Source: an uncultured Senegalimassilia sp.
GTDB lineage: Bacteria; Actinomycetota; Coriobacteriia; Coriobacteriales; Eggerthellaceae
Length of the DNA: 6,415 bases
Direction of reading: 5' to 3'
Assembly (NCBI RefSeq): GCF_934630535.1
Contig: NZ_CAKTVU010000039.1
Coordinates: forward strand, 1 to 6,415
The notes under the pieces were generated by a model. The model was not told where the DNA came from and did no database searches. It saw nothing but the letters and a program-made list of their open reading frames with translations. Of this stretch, positions 1-5,921 are shown piece by piece; position 1 is the stretch's first letter; every line of letters starts with the position of its first letter. The translations under genes were made by a program, and so were the position numbers.

Positions 1-122
1 TACTCGCCGCGGCGATGATCTTTCGCGGCCTTGATGACGTCGAAGAGAGCGGTAAGCGCGAAGGCCCCGGCGGCGGTCCCGCCCAGGAAAAGGTAGATGG
101 CTATCAAGTTGCTGAAAACCAC
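1..122 (-). CDS. NrfD/PsrC-like membrane anchor subunit, N-terminal fragment
   Basis: The first 40 codons of a minus-strand gene that runs off the left edge. It starts at GTG (122-120) and reads MVFSNLIAIYLFLGGTAAGA, followed by FALTALFDVIKAAKDHRRGE. A first helix with a Y-L-F-L-G-G-x-x-A-G-A pattern is characteristic of the NrfD/PsrC/DmsC-like subunits that bind quinol and anchor molybdopterin or cytochrome-type oxidoreductases in the membrane. The fragment ends just after that helix, in a charged loop. The start is supported by a strong purine-rich ribosome-binding site at 127-136 (AAGGAAGGGG on the minus strand). Only the helix pattern is seen; the family call is from knowledge of these proteins, and the partner enzyme (Fe-S or catalytic subunit) is not in the window. 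It is transcribed in the same direction as the ABC transporter operon but about 400 bp beyond it, so it is probably a separate unit. Confidence 0.72.
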   Translation of the reverse strand, partial: MVFSNLIAIYLFLGGTAAGAFALTALFDVIKAAKDHRRGE

Positions 123-126
123 GCAG

Positions 127-136
127 CCCCTTCCTT
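127..136 (-). promoter_or_regulatory. Ribosome-binding site of the NrfD-like gene
   Basis: The minus strand reads AAGGAAGGGG, ending four bases before the GTG at 122. The AAGGA part lies at the usual distance of about nine bases. This fixes the GTG start of the truncated gene. Confidence 0.6.
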
Positions 137-197
137 ATTGCAGCCTTGCTCGTTTTGCCAACGATAATCTACCATATGTTTTGCCCGAGAGGCGCAT

Positions 198-211
198 TTG
201 TCGCACGACAA
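198..211. promoter_or_regulatory. Candidate operator: 14-bp palindrome upstream of the NrfD-like gene
   Basis: TTGTCG-CA-CGACAA is a perfect 6+2+6 dyad, 75 bp upstream of the GTG at 122. A dyad at this distance from a start codon is a plausible site for a dimeric regulator acting on the respiratory gene. No regulator gene is in the window, so the assignment is inference. Confidence 0.35.
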
Positions 212-279
212 TTTAGATTCCGCAACGATTGCGCATCCCGGCGCGGTGCCTTTCCAGCTCGTCTGGAGCACAAACGGCA

Positions 280-438
280 GTTGGTGGTCAATTGAGCGAG
301 TTGTGTGCGCTTGGTTTCTTCTCGTGCTCTCATGGAAAATTTGCGACCAGGCCTTTTGCTGGCAGAGGTGCCCCAGCTGACCTCACGGGGCGCGAAAACG
401 CCGGTTTTCCTCAACAACTCGCTCAGTTGACCACGAAC
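280..438. repeat. Long-range inverted repeat, 25-bp arms
   Basis: The arms are 280-304 (beginning GTTGGTGGTCAATTGAGC) and 414-438, whose reverse complement begins GTTCGTGGTCAACTGAGC. They match at 23 of 25 positions and are separated by 109 bp. The element lies wholly between the end of the ABC transporter and the NrfD-like gene. It may be a small non-autonomous intergenic element, a paired regulatory site or a transcript structure. No coding sequence is evident inside it, and no target-site duplication was recognised. Confidence 0.6.
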
Positions 439-524
439 TTGGGTTTCGCTTCCCCGAAGATGTGCTTGATTATAAATTCAGAAAAAATGCGGTTACTCAT
501 GTCTTCAAATTTCGGAAAAGTGCG

Positions 525-2357
525 CTAATGCGCTTCTGTCAGCATGCCGAATTCCACGTGAAGGCGCATGGTGGCGAACTCGCGCGCTTTTGCGCGATGC
601 GCGGCGACGAAAACCGTTTTACCAGGTAGCGATGCAATATTGGCTAGGACGGCCGCTTCGGTCGCGTCATCGAGCGCGCTCGTAACCTCGTCGAGCACCA
701 TGATGGGCGCATCCGAGCACACCGCACGCGCGATAGCCAGACGCTGCAGCTGCCCCTGGGAAAGACCTTGCCCGTGCTCGCCGATCATCGTGTTAAGCCC
801 CAGCGGAAGCTCTTCCACGAAGTTCCAAGCACACGCCACTTCGCACGCACGCTTTACCTGGTCGTCAGTCGCATCAGGGGTAGCGAACGCCACGTTCTCG
901 CGGATTGACCCAGCGAACAGGAAATTGTCTTGCGGCACATAGGCAAACACGCCAGGCGGCACCTGTGATGCGGCGCAGGGGGGAACGACGGACGCGCTCG
1001 CAGCGGCGTCGATAAGAAGCGTGCCCGCAGTGGCCGCGCCTGCGGGGGCGTCGGGCGCGGCGGCTGCGGACGTCACGGCACCTTCGGCGAGCTCGTACGC
1101 GAAGCCGTCCGCATCGTAGGCACCTAACAGCAGCTTGAACAGTGTGGATTTTCCCGAGCCGGATGGGCCTTCCACCACCACGAAGGAACCTTTGGGAACG
1201 AACACGTTTGCGCAGGCCAAGCTTACGGGATCCTCCTCGGGGGAAGCTTCCGTCCCCCCTGCGGGCGCAGGAGCACCTTCCGCCTCCTCGTCATCGTAGG
1301 AAAACGCCAGATCGCGCATCCTCACGCCTGAGAGTCGCTGATAGAATTCCTCAGCCGTCACGGGCAAGCAGCCTTCCGAGCGCGGCAACTCCGCCACCTC
1401 CATCAGGCGCTCCGCCGACGCGAGCGTCTGATACAGCTGCGGCAGCATGCCCGATAAGCTGGAAACCGGCGCCTGAATGCGCGCCACCAGCTGTAGCACC
1501 GCCATGAGCGTGCCGTAACTCATGGCGCCGTGCAAAAGCTCGAACGCGCACCACGTGAGCGCCACGGCATACAGCGCGTTGAAGAAGAACGAGAAGCTCG
1601 CGTTGGCGGCGATCGAATACCCGCGACGACGCATCTGCGCGGCGAAATGGTCCTCCTGCAGCGTGTTGGCGCGCGCACTCGTGGCGGGCTGAGCCCCGAA
1701 CGAGCGGATGACCAGCTGATGCTCGAGCGCCTCTTGCAGAAACACGCGCACGGCGCCTTCCTTTTCCTGCACGGTTTTGTGCAGCGCCTTCAACCGTCCG
1801 CGCAGCGTGCGCGCCAGCACGAACGAGAGCAGCGCAGCGGCGGCGAACAGGGCCACCATGGGCGGGCTGATCAGCGCAAGCACCGCAATGGCGAACACGA
1901 GCTGCATGAGCATGGACACGAAGCTCGGGATGATGGTCGCCACGCCGTTCGATACAACCTGCACGTCGGAGAACATGCGGTTGGAAAGCTCGCCGGAATG
2001 GAAGCGCAAAACGTTGCCAAAGCGCGCGGCGAAGATGCTATCGAGCATCGATTTCCGCAGTTCAAGGGCGAAACGGGCCCGAATGCGCTCCTGGGTGCTG
2101 TTGATAGCCGGGCGAAGCACCAGCTGCGCGATGATAACGCCTGCAAGTACCGCCGCGCTTGCCAGCAAGCCGTCGACGTTTCCCGCGACCGCCTGGTCGA
2201 TAACGGCGCGGCATGCCAGCGCGAAACTCACGAGCACCGCCGCTTGCACCGTGCACAGCACCGACAACGCCACGATGCGGCCATGCTGCGCCTTCGATTG
2301 CGCGAACAGCCACGCATAGGTGACCTTGTCCTGCTCGCTCGCCTCAGCCCCGCGCAT
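525..2357 (-). CDS. ABC exporter, fused membrane and ATPase domains
   Basis: A 610-residue half-transporter of the ABC exporter (type IV) family: a six-helix membrane domain (about residues 25-300) followed by an ATPase domain (about 343-605). Visible motifs are Walker A GPSGSGKST (397-405), Q-loop PQDN (Q476), signature LSQGQ (532-536), Walker B IMVLDE (552-557), D-loop SALD (560-563) and the switch histidine H587. Two Ala/Pro/Gly/Glu-rich insertions, about 356-376 and 424-445, enlarge the ATPase domain; the second falls between Walker A and the Q-loop. There is no N-terminal C39 peptidase domain, so any leader cleavage must be done by another protein, perhaps the S26 peptidase encoded just upstream. 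I chose the ATG at 2357 because it forms a TGATG overlap with the peptidase stop, which suggests translational coupling. A longer in-frame start at 2528 would lie deep inside the peptidase gene. It probably works as a homodimer; the substrate is unknown. Confidence 0.9.
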   Translation of the reverse strand: MRGAEASEQDKVTYAWLFAQSKAQHGRIVALSVLCTVQAAVLVSFALACRAVIDQAVAGNVDGLLASAAVLAGVIIAQLVLRPAINSTQERIRARFALELRKSMLDSIFAARFGNVLRFHSGELSNRMFSDVQVVSNGVATIIPSFVSMLMQLVFAIAVLALISPPMVALFAAAALLSFVLARTLRGRLKALHKTVQEKEGAVRVFLQEALEHQLVIRSFGAQPATSARANTLQEDHFAAQMRRRGYSIAANASFSFFFNALYAVALTWCAFELLHGAMSYGTLMAVLQLVARIQAPVSSLSGMLPQLYQTLASAERLMEVAELPRSEGCLPVTAEEFYQRLSGVRMRDLAFSYDDEEAEGAPAPAGGTEASPEEDPVSLACANVFVPKGSFVVVEGPSGSGKSTLFKLLLGAYDADGFAYELAEGAVTSAAAAPDAPAGAATAGTLLIDAAASASVVPPCAASQVPPGVFAYVPQDNFLFAGSIRENVAFATPDATDDQVKRACEVACAWNFVEELPLGLNTMIGEHGQGLSQGQLQRLAIARAVCSDAPIMVLDEVTSALDDATEAAVLANIASLPGKTVFVAAHRAKAREFATMRLHVEFGMLTEAH

Positions 2358-2914
2358 CAATTTCGCCCCGCTTCGCTCATGGCATCGCGTTTGCGCAGGC
2401 CGCATGCCACAAGAGCGCGCTTGCCCGCGCGCCTTACCGCAGCGTTTGCGCCCTTGCACACCTTGCGTGCGGGGAACAGTGCCACCCACAGCTTCGAATA
2501 CGCATGGTATCCGCGGGAGGTCTCGCAATCGATGCGGCGGCCGTCGCGATAGAAGCCCCGCAGCACGCCGAGCACATCCTCGCGCGGGATGTATTCCAGC
2601 ATGACGCAGTTATCTCCGCAGATCACGTAGCCTTTTTGGGGGCCGTTTCCGTAATGCCCCACCACGCGATGCAGCACGTACTTCTCACCGCGGCGGTAGA
2701 GCGCCACATCGTAGCGACGCAGCTCGCGCTCGGCTGGCACCACCATCATCACGTCATGGCGGTTGCGCAGCATCGGCCACATGGAAACGCCCACAGGCGG
2801 CCCCATGTAGAAGCCCTCGGATGCGAGCACGTCCTCGATTTTGCGCGGCTCATCAGGTGAGGAAGACCCATCTGCGTCAGGCGCCGCCGTGGGTATGTCT
2901 TTTTCGCACGTCAT
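2357..2914 (-). CDS. S24/S26-family serine peptidase (SipW-like Ser/His type)
   Basis: A 185-residue protein related to type I signal peptidases. The Ser-containing motif is GVSMWPML, with predicted nucleophile S44. The second conserved block is KYVLHRVVG (79-87), where H82 takes the place of the catalytic Lys of classical bacterial enzymes, as in the SipW/ER-type branch. A GDN motif at 100-102 matches the third conserved box. The N-terminus (about 1-28) is polar and probably disordered, and there is no obvious N-terminal membrane anchor, unlike typical signal peptidases. The C-terminus is basic with one short hydrophobic stretch (about 139-148). Small peptidases of this kind occur next to peptide-tailoring and export genes; a role in trimming the exported substrate is inference. 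It sits 36 bp after the PqqD-like gene and overlaps the exporter start. The ATG at 2914 has only a weak ribosome-binding site. Confidence 0.8.
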   Translation of the reverse strand: MTCEKDIPTAAPDADGSSSPDEPRKIEDVLASEGFYMGPPVGVSMWPMLRNRHDVMMVVPAERELRRYDVALYRRGEKYVLHRVVGHYGNGPQKGYVICGDNCVMLEYIPREDVLGVLRGFYRDGRRIDCETSRGYHAYSKLWVALFPARKVCKGANAAVRRAGKRALVACGLRKRDAMSEAGRN

Positions 2915-2930
2915 GAATCGCTTGCCGAAT

Positions 2931-2951
2931 GGAACCTAACGGTTAGGCTCC
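2931..2951 (-). promoter_or_regulatory. Intercistronic hairpin between the PqqD-like and peptidase genes
   Basis: On the minus strand GGAGCCTAAC-C-GTTAGGTTCC can pair along ten positions (one G-U), though the innermost pairs must open to form a loop. It starts at the PqqD-like stop codon and no U-tract follows, so it is not a standard terminator. It could stabilise or process the mRNA, or lower expression of the downstream genes. Confidence 0.4.
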
Positions 2952-3217
2952 TACTCCTCAAGCAAGTCGGCATCGCGAAGCTTACCCAAAAACGCCGCGA
3001 CATCGGCGCGAGCCATGTCTTCGTCGACATCGTATTCCGCCAGCAGAGCCCGGACCAGCGCATCTTCCGTGGTATCCGCACCGAGCTGCTCCCATAGGAA
3101 CGCGCCCGTGTCGTTCAGGCGAATCATGCAGTGGCGCTCCATGCTGGCCTCGCCCACCGGCACGACCACGTGCTGGCTACCCACTTTGTTCACGATGAAA
3201 CCGTCTTTAATCTTCAT
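2951..3217 (-). CDS. PqqD-like peptide-binding protein
   Basis: An 88-residue small acidic protein beginning MKIKDGFIVNKVGSQHVVVP. The N-terminal beta-rich part, the central M-I-R-L-N-D-T-G-A-F-L-W-E block (about 31-43) and the C-terminal helical part (V-R-A-L-L-A-E-Y-D-V, then A-F-L-G-K-L-R-D-A-D-L-L) are the hallmarks of the PqqD family. Such proteins, or fused RRE domains, bind leader peptides and present them to modifying enzymes in RiPP pathways; related stand-alone forms sit beside HPr-kinase-like genes in surface-modification loci. The start at 3217 has GAAGGA seven bases upstream (3225-3230); a longer in-frame start at 3256 has no such site and would overlap the kinase further. The gene overlaps the kinase 3' end by 11 bp, indicating one transcript. 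The partner peptide is unknown. Confidence 0.82.
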   Translation of the reverse strand: MKIKDGFIVNKVGSQHVVVPVGEASMERHCMIRLNDTGAFLWEQLGADTTEDALVRALLAEYDVDEDMARADVAAFLGKLRDADLLEE

Positions 3218-4061
3218 GCCCAGATCCTTCGCATCGATGCATTCGTTCGCGCCCATTATCGCACAGCGTCATCTGGAACGCCGCGTCAAAGGCGGCAGGA
3301 GTCGGCGTGCAACGCAGCACGTAAAACGGCGCGCTGTTCACCAACCTATCGAGCAAATCAAGCTGTCGAGCAGCCAAAACGGGATCATGCGGCATCAGAA
3401 TCTGATTCATGATGCGCGCGACGATTTCCCCGTCATCTTCCAAACGGGACAGGCGGTCCGGCTCGCCCGGCTCGCAGCGCTCGATAAAGCAAACGGCGCG
3501 AAGGGGAACGCTCGTGTTTTGCCCCCAGTTTTCCTTGCCGCAGTATGGAGTGCCGTACGCGATGAACTCACCCACCGGCTGGTCGCAGGCGGTCTCGGCA
3601 GCTTTCCCACCAGGCGTCTCACTCGGCGCCCCAGCGCCTTTCGCCTCGACGGCTTCCCCATTTCGCCAGCGCAGGATGGGCTTGTCGCCGTTCACCACCG
3701 TCACGTCATCGCCTAGCGCGCGCATCCACTGCGCGACGTGCGTGCTTTTGCCCGTGCCGCTTTTTGCTGCGAACGCGAAGCCGCGGCCCGCATACGAGAC
3801 GATTGCCGCATGGAGCAGAAACGCGTTGTAGTCCAACATGCGCGTGCAAATCTTGCGGTAGAGCGCAAGCGACTCGCAATACGCGGGCGAGAACGCGCCC
3901 TCGTCACTGTTTTCCGCCGCAATCTCCTCTGGCGTCGCCGATACCGAAAAGCTGCATTCATCAGGTGCGACGTTGACGACGTAGTCCGCGCAAAGCCGCT
4001 CGGAGAACGCATAGCGGTTCTCGATGGCGACAAGAACCTCGGCTATTTGAACGCAGAACAT
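3207..4061 (-). CDS. HPr kinase/phosphorylase-like serine kinase
   Basis: A 284-residue protein of the HprK-like fold found in peptide-tailoring clusters. The P-loop is AAKSGTGKSTH (98-108), with A99 where HprK normally has Gly. Further family features are NGDKP (124-128), with D126 as a likely catalytic or metal residue, and TPYCGKENWGQN (171-182). The variable N-terminal ~75 residues precede the kinase core. A Gly/Ala-rich stretch (about 135-163) looks inserted in a loop. True HPr kinase phosphorylates Ser46 of HPr; this protein is shorter and divergent, and its neighbours (PqqD-like protein, nucleotidyltransferase, exporter) fit the lasso-peptide kinases that phosphorylate a peptide serine, so a peptide or surface substrate is more likely. 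That is inference. The start at 4061 has a canonical AAGGAG eight bases upstream (4070-4075). It is the first gene of the operon and diverges from the nucleotidyltransferase. Confidence 0.82.
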   Translation of the reverse strand: MFCVQIAEVLVAIENRYAFSERLCADYVVNVAPDECSFSVSATPEEIAAENSDEGAFSPAYCESLALYRKICTRMLDYNAFLLHAAIVSYAGRGFAFAAKSGTGKSTHVAQWMRALGDDVTVVNGDKPILRWRNGEAVEAKGAGAPSETPGGKAAETACDQPVGEFIAYGTPYCGKENWGQNTSVPLRAVCFIERCEPGEPDRLSRLEDDGEIVARIMNQILMPHDPVLAARQLDLLDRLVNSAPFYVLRCTPTPAAFDAAFQMTLCDNGRERMHRCEGSGHED

Positions 4062-4069
4062 AAACTTCG

Positions 4070-4075
4070 CTCCTT
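4070..4075 (-). promoter_or_regulatory. Ribosome-binding site of the kinase gene
   Basis: AAGGAG on the minus strand, eight bases before the ATG at 4061. It decides this start over the in-frame ATG at 4277, which would add 72 residues unlike the family and run across the divergent promoter region. Confidence 0.75.
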
Positions 4076-4194
4076 GGGAAGGCGACGGCGGCGCGGACAG
4101 GTTGCAGGCAGCTAGCGGGCTGCACGCAGGCGCCGACAACCGCAACAACTCCCGAATTGCACGGTATGTAGGCATTTCTCGAATCGTGATTATC

Positions 4195-4235
4195 GCTGCT
4201 ATATTATAGGCGCACAGGAAGAACGCACGACTGAT
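4195..4235. promoter_or_regulatory. Divergent promoter region for the kinase operon and nucleotidyltransferase
   Basis: The most AT-rich point of the 240-bp spacer is CTATATTATAG (4199-4209). On the minus strand it contains a perfect TATAAT (4208-4203), about 140 bp before the kinase start. On the plus strand TATATT (4200-4205) or TATTAT (4202-4207) could serve as a -10 box about 95 bp before the nucleotidyltransferase start. The -35 boxes are weak in both directions. Overlapping -10 elements would make the two promoters compete or be controlled together. This is pattern-based only. Confidence 0.4.
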
Positions 4236-4287
4236 TGTCAGGTTCGCAAGTAATTTCCACGTGCGCGCATGCTGCAACGAAGCAACG

Positions 4288-4295
4288 AGAGGAAG
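4288..4295 (+). promoter_or_regulatory. Ribosome-binding site of the nucleotidyltransferase gene
   Basis: AGAGGAAG, ending five bases before the GTG at 4301. It supports the GTG over an upstream in-frame TTG at 4235, which lacks a comparable site and would add 22 residues. Confidence 0.65.
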
Positions 4296-4300
4296 AATCC

Positions 4301-5671
4301 GTGGAGCTTTCCGCTGCCGAAGAATACGCGATCAGAATCATCACCGCTGAAAGCGCCCTTCAACACGCGAAGCGTGACGAGGCTCCCACGGCCAGGGCTT
4401 CCGCCTCGCCTGCAGGCGCGCCAGATGGCAAGGTGAGTTGCCCGACCCCCGTCGTACCTGGCGCAAGCCACCCCACCCTCGCTCCAGGCGGAACCGCCAC
4501 GCCCGAGGCAAATTGCCCGACCCCCGCCCCTCTCACTGTCGCACTTTCCATCCCCGATGATCTGTGGCCTGCCGTGCGGGCCGAGCTGGAGGCGCAATCT
4601 GTCATCGGCTATCCGGCAAACGCCGTCGAATCCCTCGGGCTCTCCCCCGCCGACCAGGCGGAATACCTTGCGCGCGCGGGCAAGAACCTGTCGGGCTGGT
4701 ATCGCCTCATGATGGCGCAAGACAGCGTGCTCGCCGAGTTTCGCCAGGCAGGCATCCCCGTTGCCGTGCTGAAGGGCGCGGCCGCTGCGGCAAATTACCC
4801 GCAGCCGAACAGCCGCAGCATGGGCGACATCGACCTCATCGTGCCGCCCGACCATTTCGAGCAAGCATTTTCGCTCATGGAGCGCTTGGGCTGGGAAAAC
4901 GATATTGAGCTTGAAATCAATCCGCGCCACGCGGGCTTCAAGAAGGCGGGCTGTCCCGAAATCGAGCTGCATCGCTATTTCAGCACATGCACTAACAAGC
5001 AGCAGGCACATTTCCTTGACCAGGCCATTTACGACGCCATCCCGCGCGCCGAATGGACCGATGTCGTAGGCTTCAGCGTGCCCGTGTTGCCGCCGCTCGA
5101 AAACGGGCTGGTGCTGCTTGCGCATGTCAACCAGCATTTGGGATCAGGGCTGGGGCTTCGCCAGATTCTGGATTGGCAGATGTTCGTCGACGCGCACTTG
5201 ACCGACGAGCTTTGGGAGCGCGGCTTTCAACATGCGGCGCAGCAGATCGGCATGGAGAAGCTGGCGGTCACCACAACGTGGCTTTGCCGCACCTACCTGG
5301 GGCTTCAGACGTCGGCAACATGGTTTGGCGAAGCCGACGCGCAGCTTGCGAGCGACCTTCTGCTCTACATCATGCAGAGGGGGAACATGGGGCGCAAGAT
5401 GGAGCGCGGCGCGCAGGCAACCCGCACAGTGCTGCACAGCTTCCGCAGCCCCGCGGCATTGGTTCGCTATCTTTACGAGGGCGGGCGCGCTCATTGGGCG
5501 CCGGCGCGCAAGCACGCGTGGCTTGCTCCAGCCGCGTGCCTCTACCAAGTGGGGCATGTTATCCGCAAGGGACTCTCGCGCAACGCGAGCATGAGCGAGC
5601 TCGTCACCGACGCACGCACCGCTCAAGAAGACATCGACCTGCTCAAACGCCTTGAGGTCACCAGGATGTAG
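4301..5671 (+). CDS. Nucleotidyltransferase family protein (NTP_transf_5 type)
   Basis: A 456-residue protein starting at GTG (MELSAAEEYAIRII). The nucleotidyltransferase core shows VLKGAA (156-161), then Y-P-Q-P-N-S-R-S-M-G-D-I-D-L-I-V (166-181), with D176 and D178 as the metal-binding pair, and IELHRYF (221-227), whose E222/H224 match the third conserved block. The C-terminal half is helical, as usual in the family. Homologues recur beside PqqD-like proteins, HPr-kinase-like proteins and exporters; in lasso-peptide clusters such enzymes are proposed to add to the phosphorylated peptide, but the reaction here is unknown. A Pro/Ala/Gly-rich insert (about 28-80) splits the conserved N-terminal helix region from the rest and carries a duplicated CPTP motif (C47 and C72). 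It diverges from the kinase operon. No strong plus-strand terminator was found directly downstream. Confidence 0.85.
   Translation: MELSAAEEYAIRIITAESALQHAKRDEAPTARASASPAGAPDGKVSCPTPVVPGASHPTLAPGGTATPEANCPTPAPLTVALSIPDDLWPAVRAELEAQSVIGYPANAVESLGLSPADQAEYLARAGKNLSGWYRLMMAQDSVLAEFRQAGIPVAVLKGAAAAANYPQPNSRSMGDIDLIVPPDHFEQAFSLMERLGWENDIELEINPRHAGFKKAGCPEIELHRYFSTCTNKQQAHFLDQAIYDAIPRAEWTDVVGFSVPVLPPLENGLVLLAHVNQHLGSGLGLRQILDWQMFVDAHLTDELWERGFQHAAQQIGMEKLAVTTTWLCRTYLGLQTSATWFGEADAQLASDLLLYIMQRGNMGRKMERGAQATRTVLHSFRSPAALVRYLYEGGRAHWAPARKHAWLAPAACLYQVGHVIRKGLSRNASMSELVTDARTAQEDIDLLKRLEVTRM
4438..4526 (+). repeat. In-frame direct repeat inside the nucleotidyltransferase
   Basis: The 14-mer TTGCCCGACCCCCG occurs at 4438-4451 and again at 4513-4526, 75 bp apart (exactly 25 codons). 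Both encode Cys-Pro-Thr-Pro, and a related HPTL unit lies between them. This suggests that the disordered insert grew by internal duplication. Confidence 0.65.
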
Positions 5672-5708
5672 GAAAGCGAAGGCCGGGGGGAAGCGACCGC
5701 CGCTTTAG

Positions 5709-5843
5709 ACGAAGATTGGGAAAGCGGCTACGAAATTAATGGCCAGAAAACGAACGGCAACCCGAAACGGTGACCCTAAAATAACCGCCGCCCGAAACGA
5801 GCTTCGGGAAAATTGAAGCCGCCAATAATAAAGGATGCTAAAA
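5709..5843. repeat. Degenerate 15-bp periodic tract
   Basis: Cut into consecutive 15-mers from 5709, the spacer shows recurring units that are GC-rich first and GAAA-rich at the end: GCGGCTACGAAATTA (5724), ATGGCCAGAAAACGA (5739), ACGGCAACCCGAAAC (5754), GGTGACCCTAAAATA (5769) and ACCGCCGCCCGAAAC (5784), with weaker copies on either side. The best pair (5754 and 5784) matches at 13 of 15 positions. No gene call is supported here. Confidence 0.5.
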
Positions 5844-5875
5844 AGCGGGTTCCAGAACGATTTCTGGAACCCGCT
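5840..5875 (-). terminator. Rho-independent terminator for the minus-strand Ser/Gly-rich gene
   Basis: A perfect 14-bp stem (AGCGGGTTCCAGAA at 5844-5857 with its complement at 5862-5875) and a four-base loop. On the minus strand it is followed by five T residues, counting the last base of the stem. It lies about 45 bp past the stop at 5922. The plus-strand side lacks a T-tract, so it would stop the plus-strand nucleotidyltransferase transcript less well. Confidence 0.85.
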
Positions 5876-5921
5876 CCGGTTGTTCCGCTGCCGAGCAGTA
5901 GGCGCGAGAAGGATAGGTGGC

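Larger units (their letters stand above)
123..524. other. Non-coding spacer between the ABC exporter and the NrfD-like gene
   Basis: About 400 bp with no convincing gene; the short open frames on both strands lack ribosome-binding sites and family signals. It holds the ribosome-binding site and presumed promoter of the NrfD-like gene, the 198-211 palindrome and the 25-bp inverted repeat. The part next to the exporter stop (about 460-520) is AT-rich with a T-run on the minus strand (485-490), but I found no convincing terminator stem there. Confidence 0.6.

Noticed and set aside
229..528. 99-codon plus-strand frame in the left spacer, considered as a small gene
   Set aside because: No ribosome-binding site; its only notable feature is that it crosses both arms of the inverted repeat, which also gives the same QLAQLTTN residues on the opposite strand.
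2358..2528. N-terminal extension of the ABC exporter (57 more residues)
   Set aside because: It lies inside the peptidase gene in another frame, reads as an Arg/Cys-rich non-family sequence, and the TGATG overlap gives a better start at 2357.
1530..2552. 340-codon plus-strand open frame
   Set aside because: It is antisense to the exporter and peptidase, very rich in Arg/His as expected from the complement of GC-rich coding DNA, and shows no family motif.
3015..3716. 233-codon plus-strand open frame
   Set aside because: It is antisense to the PqqD-like protein and kinase, both of which have clear motifs and ribosome-binding sites.
4062..4277. Longer kinase start at 4277
   Set aside because: It would cover the divergent promoter region, add non-family residues and ignore the AAGGAG site before the ATG at 4061.
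4238..5137. 299-codon minus-strand open frame
   Set aside because: It is antisense to the nucleotidyltransferase core, whose catalytic motifs are intact; the antisense product has no recognisable features.
5673..5706. Possible terminator directly after the nucleotidyltransferase (AAAGCG/CGCTTT, AAGCG/CGCTT)
   Set aside because: The stems are only five or six pairs and no T-tract follows, so a terminator call is not supported.
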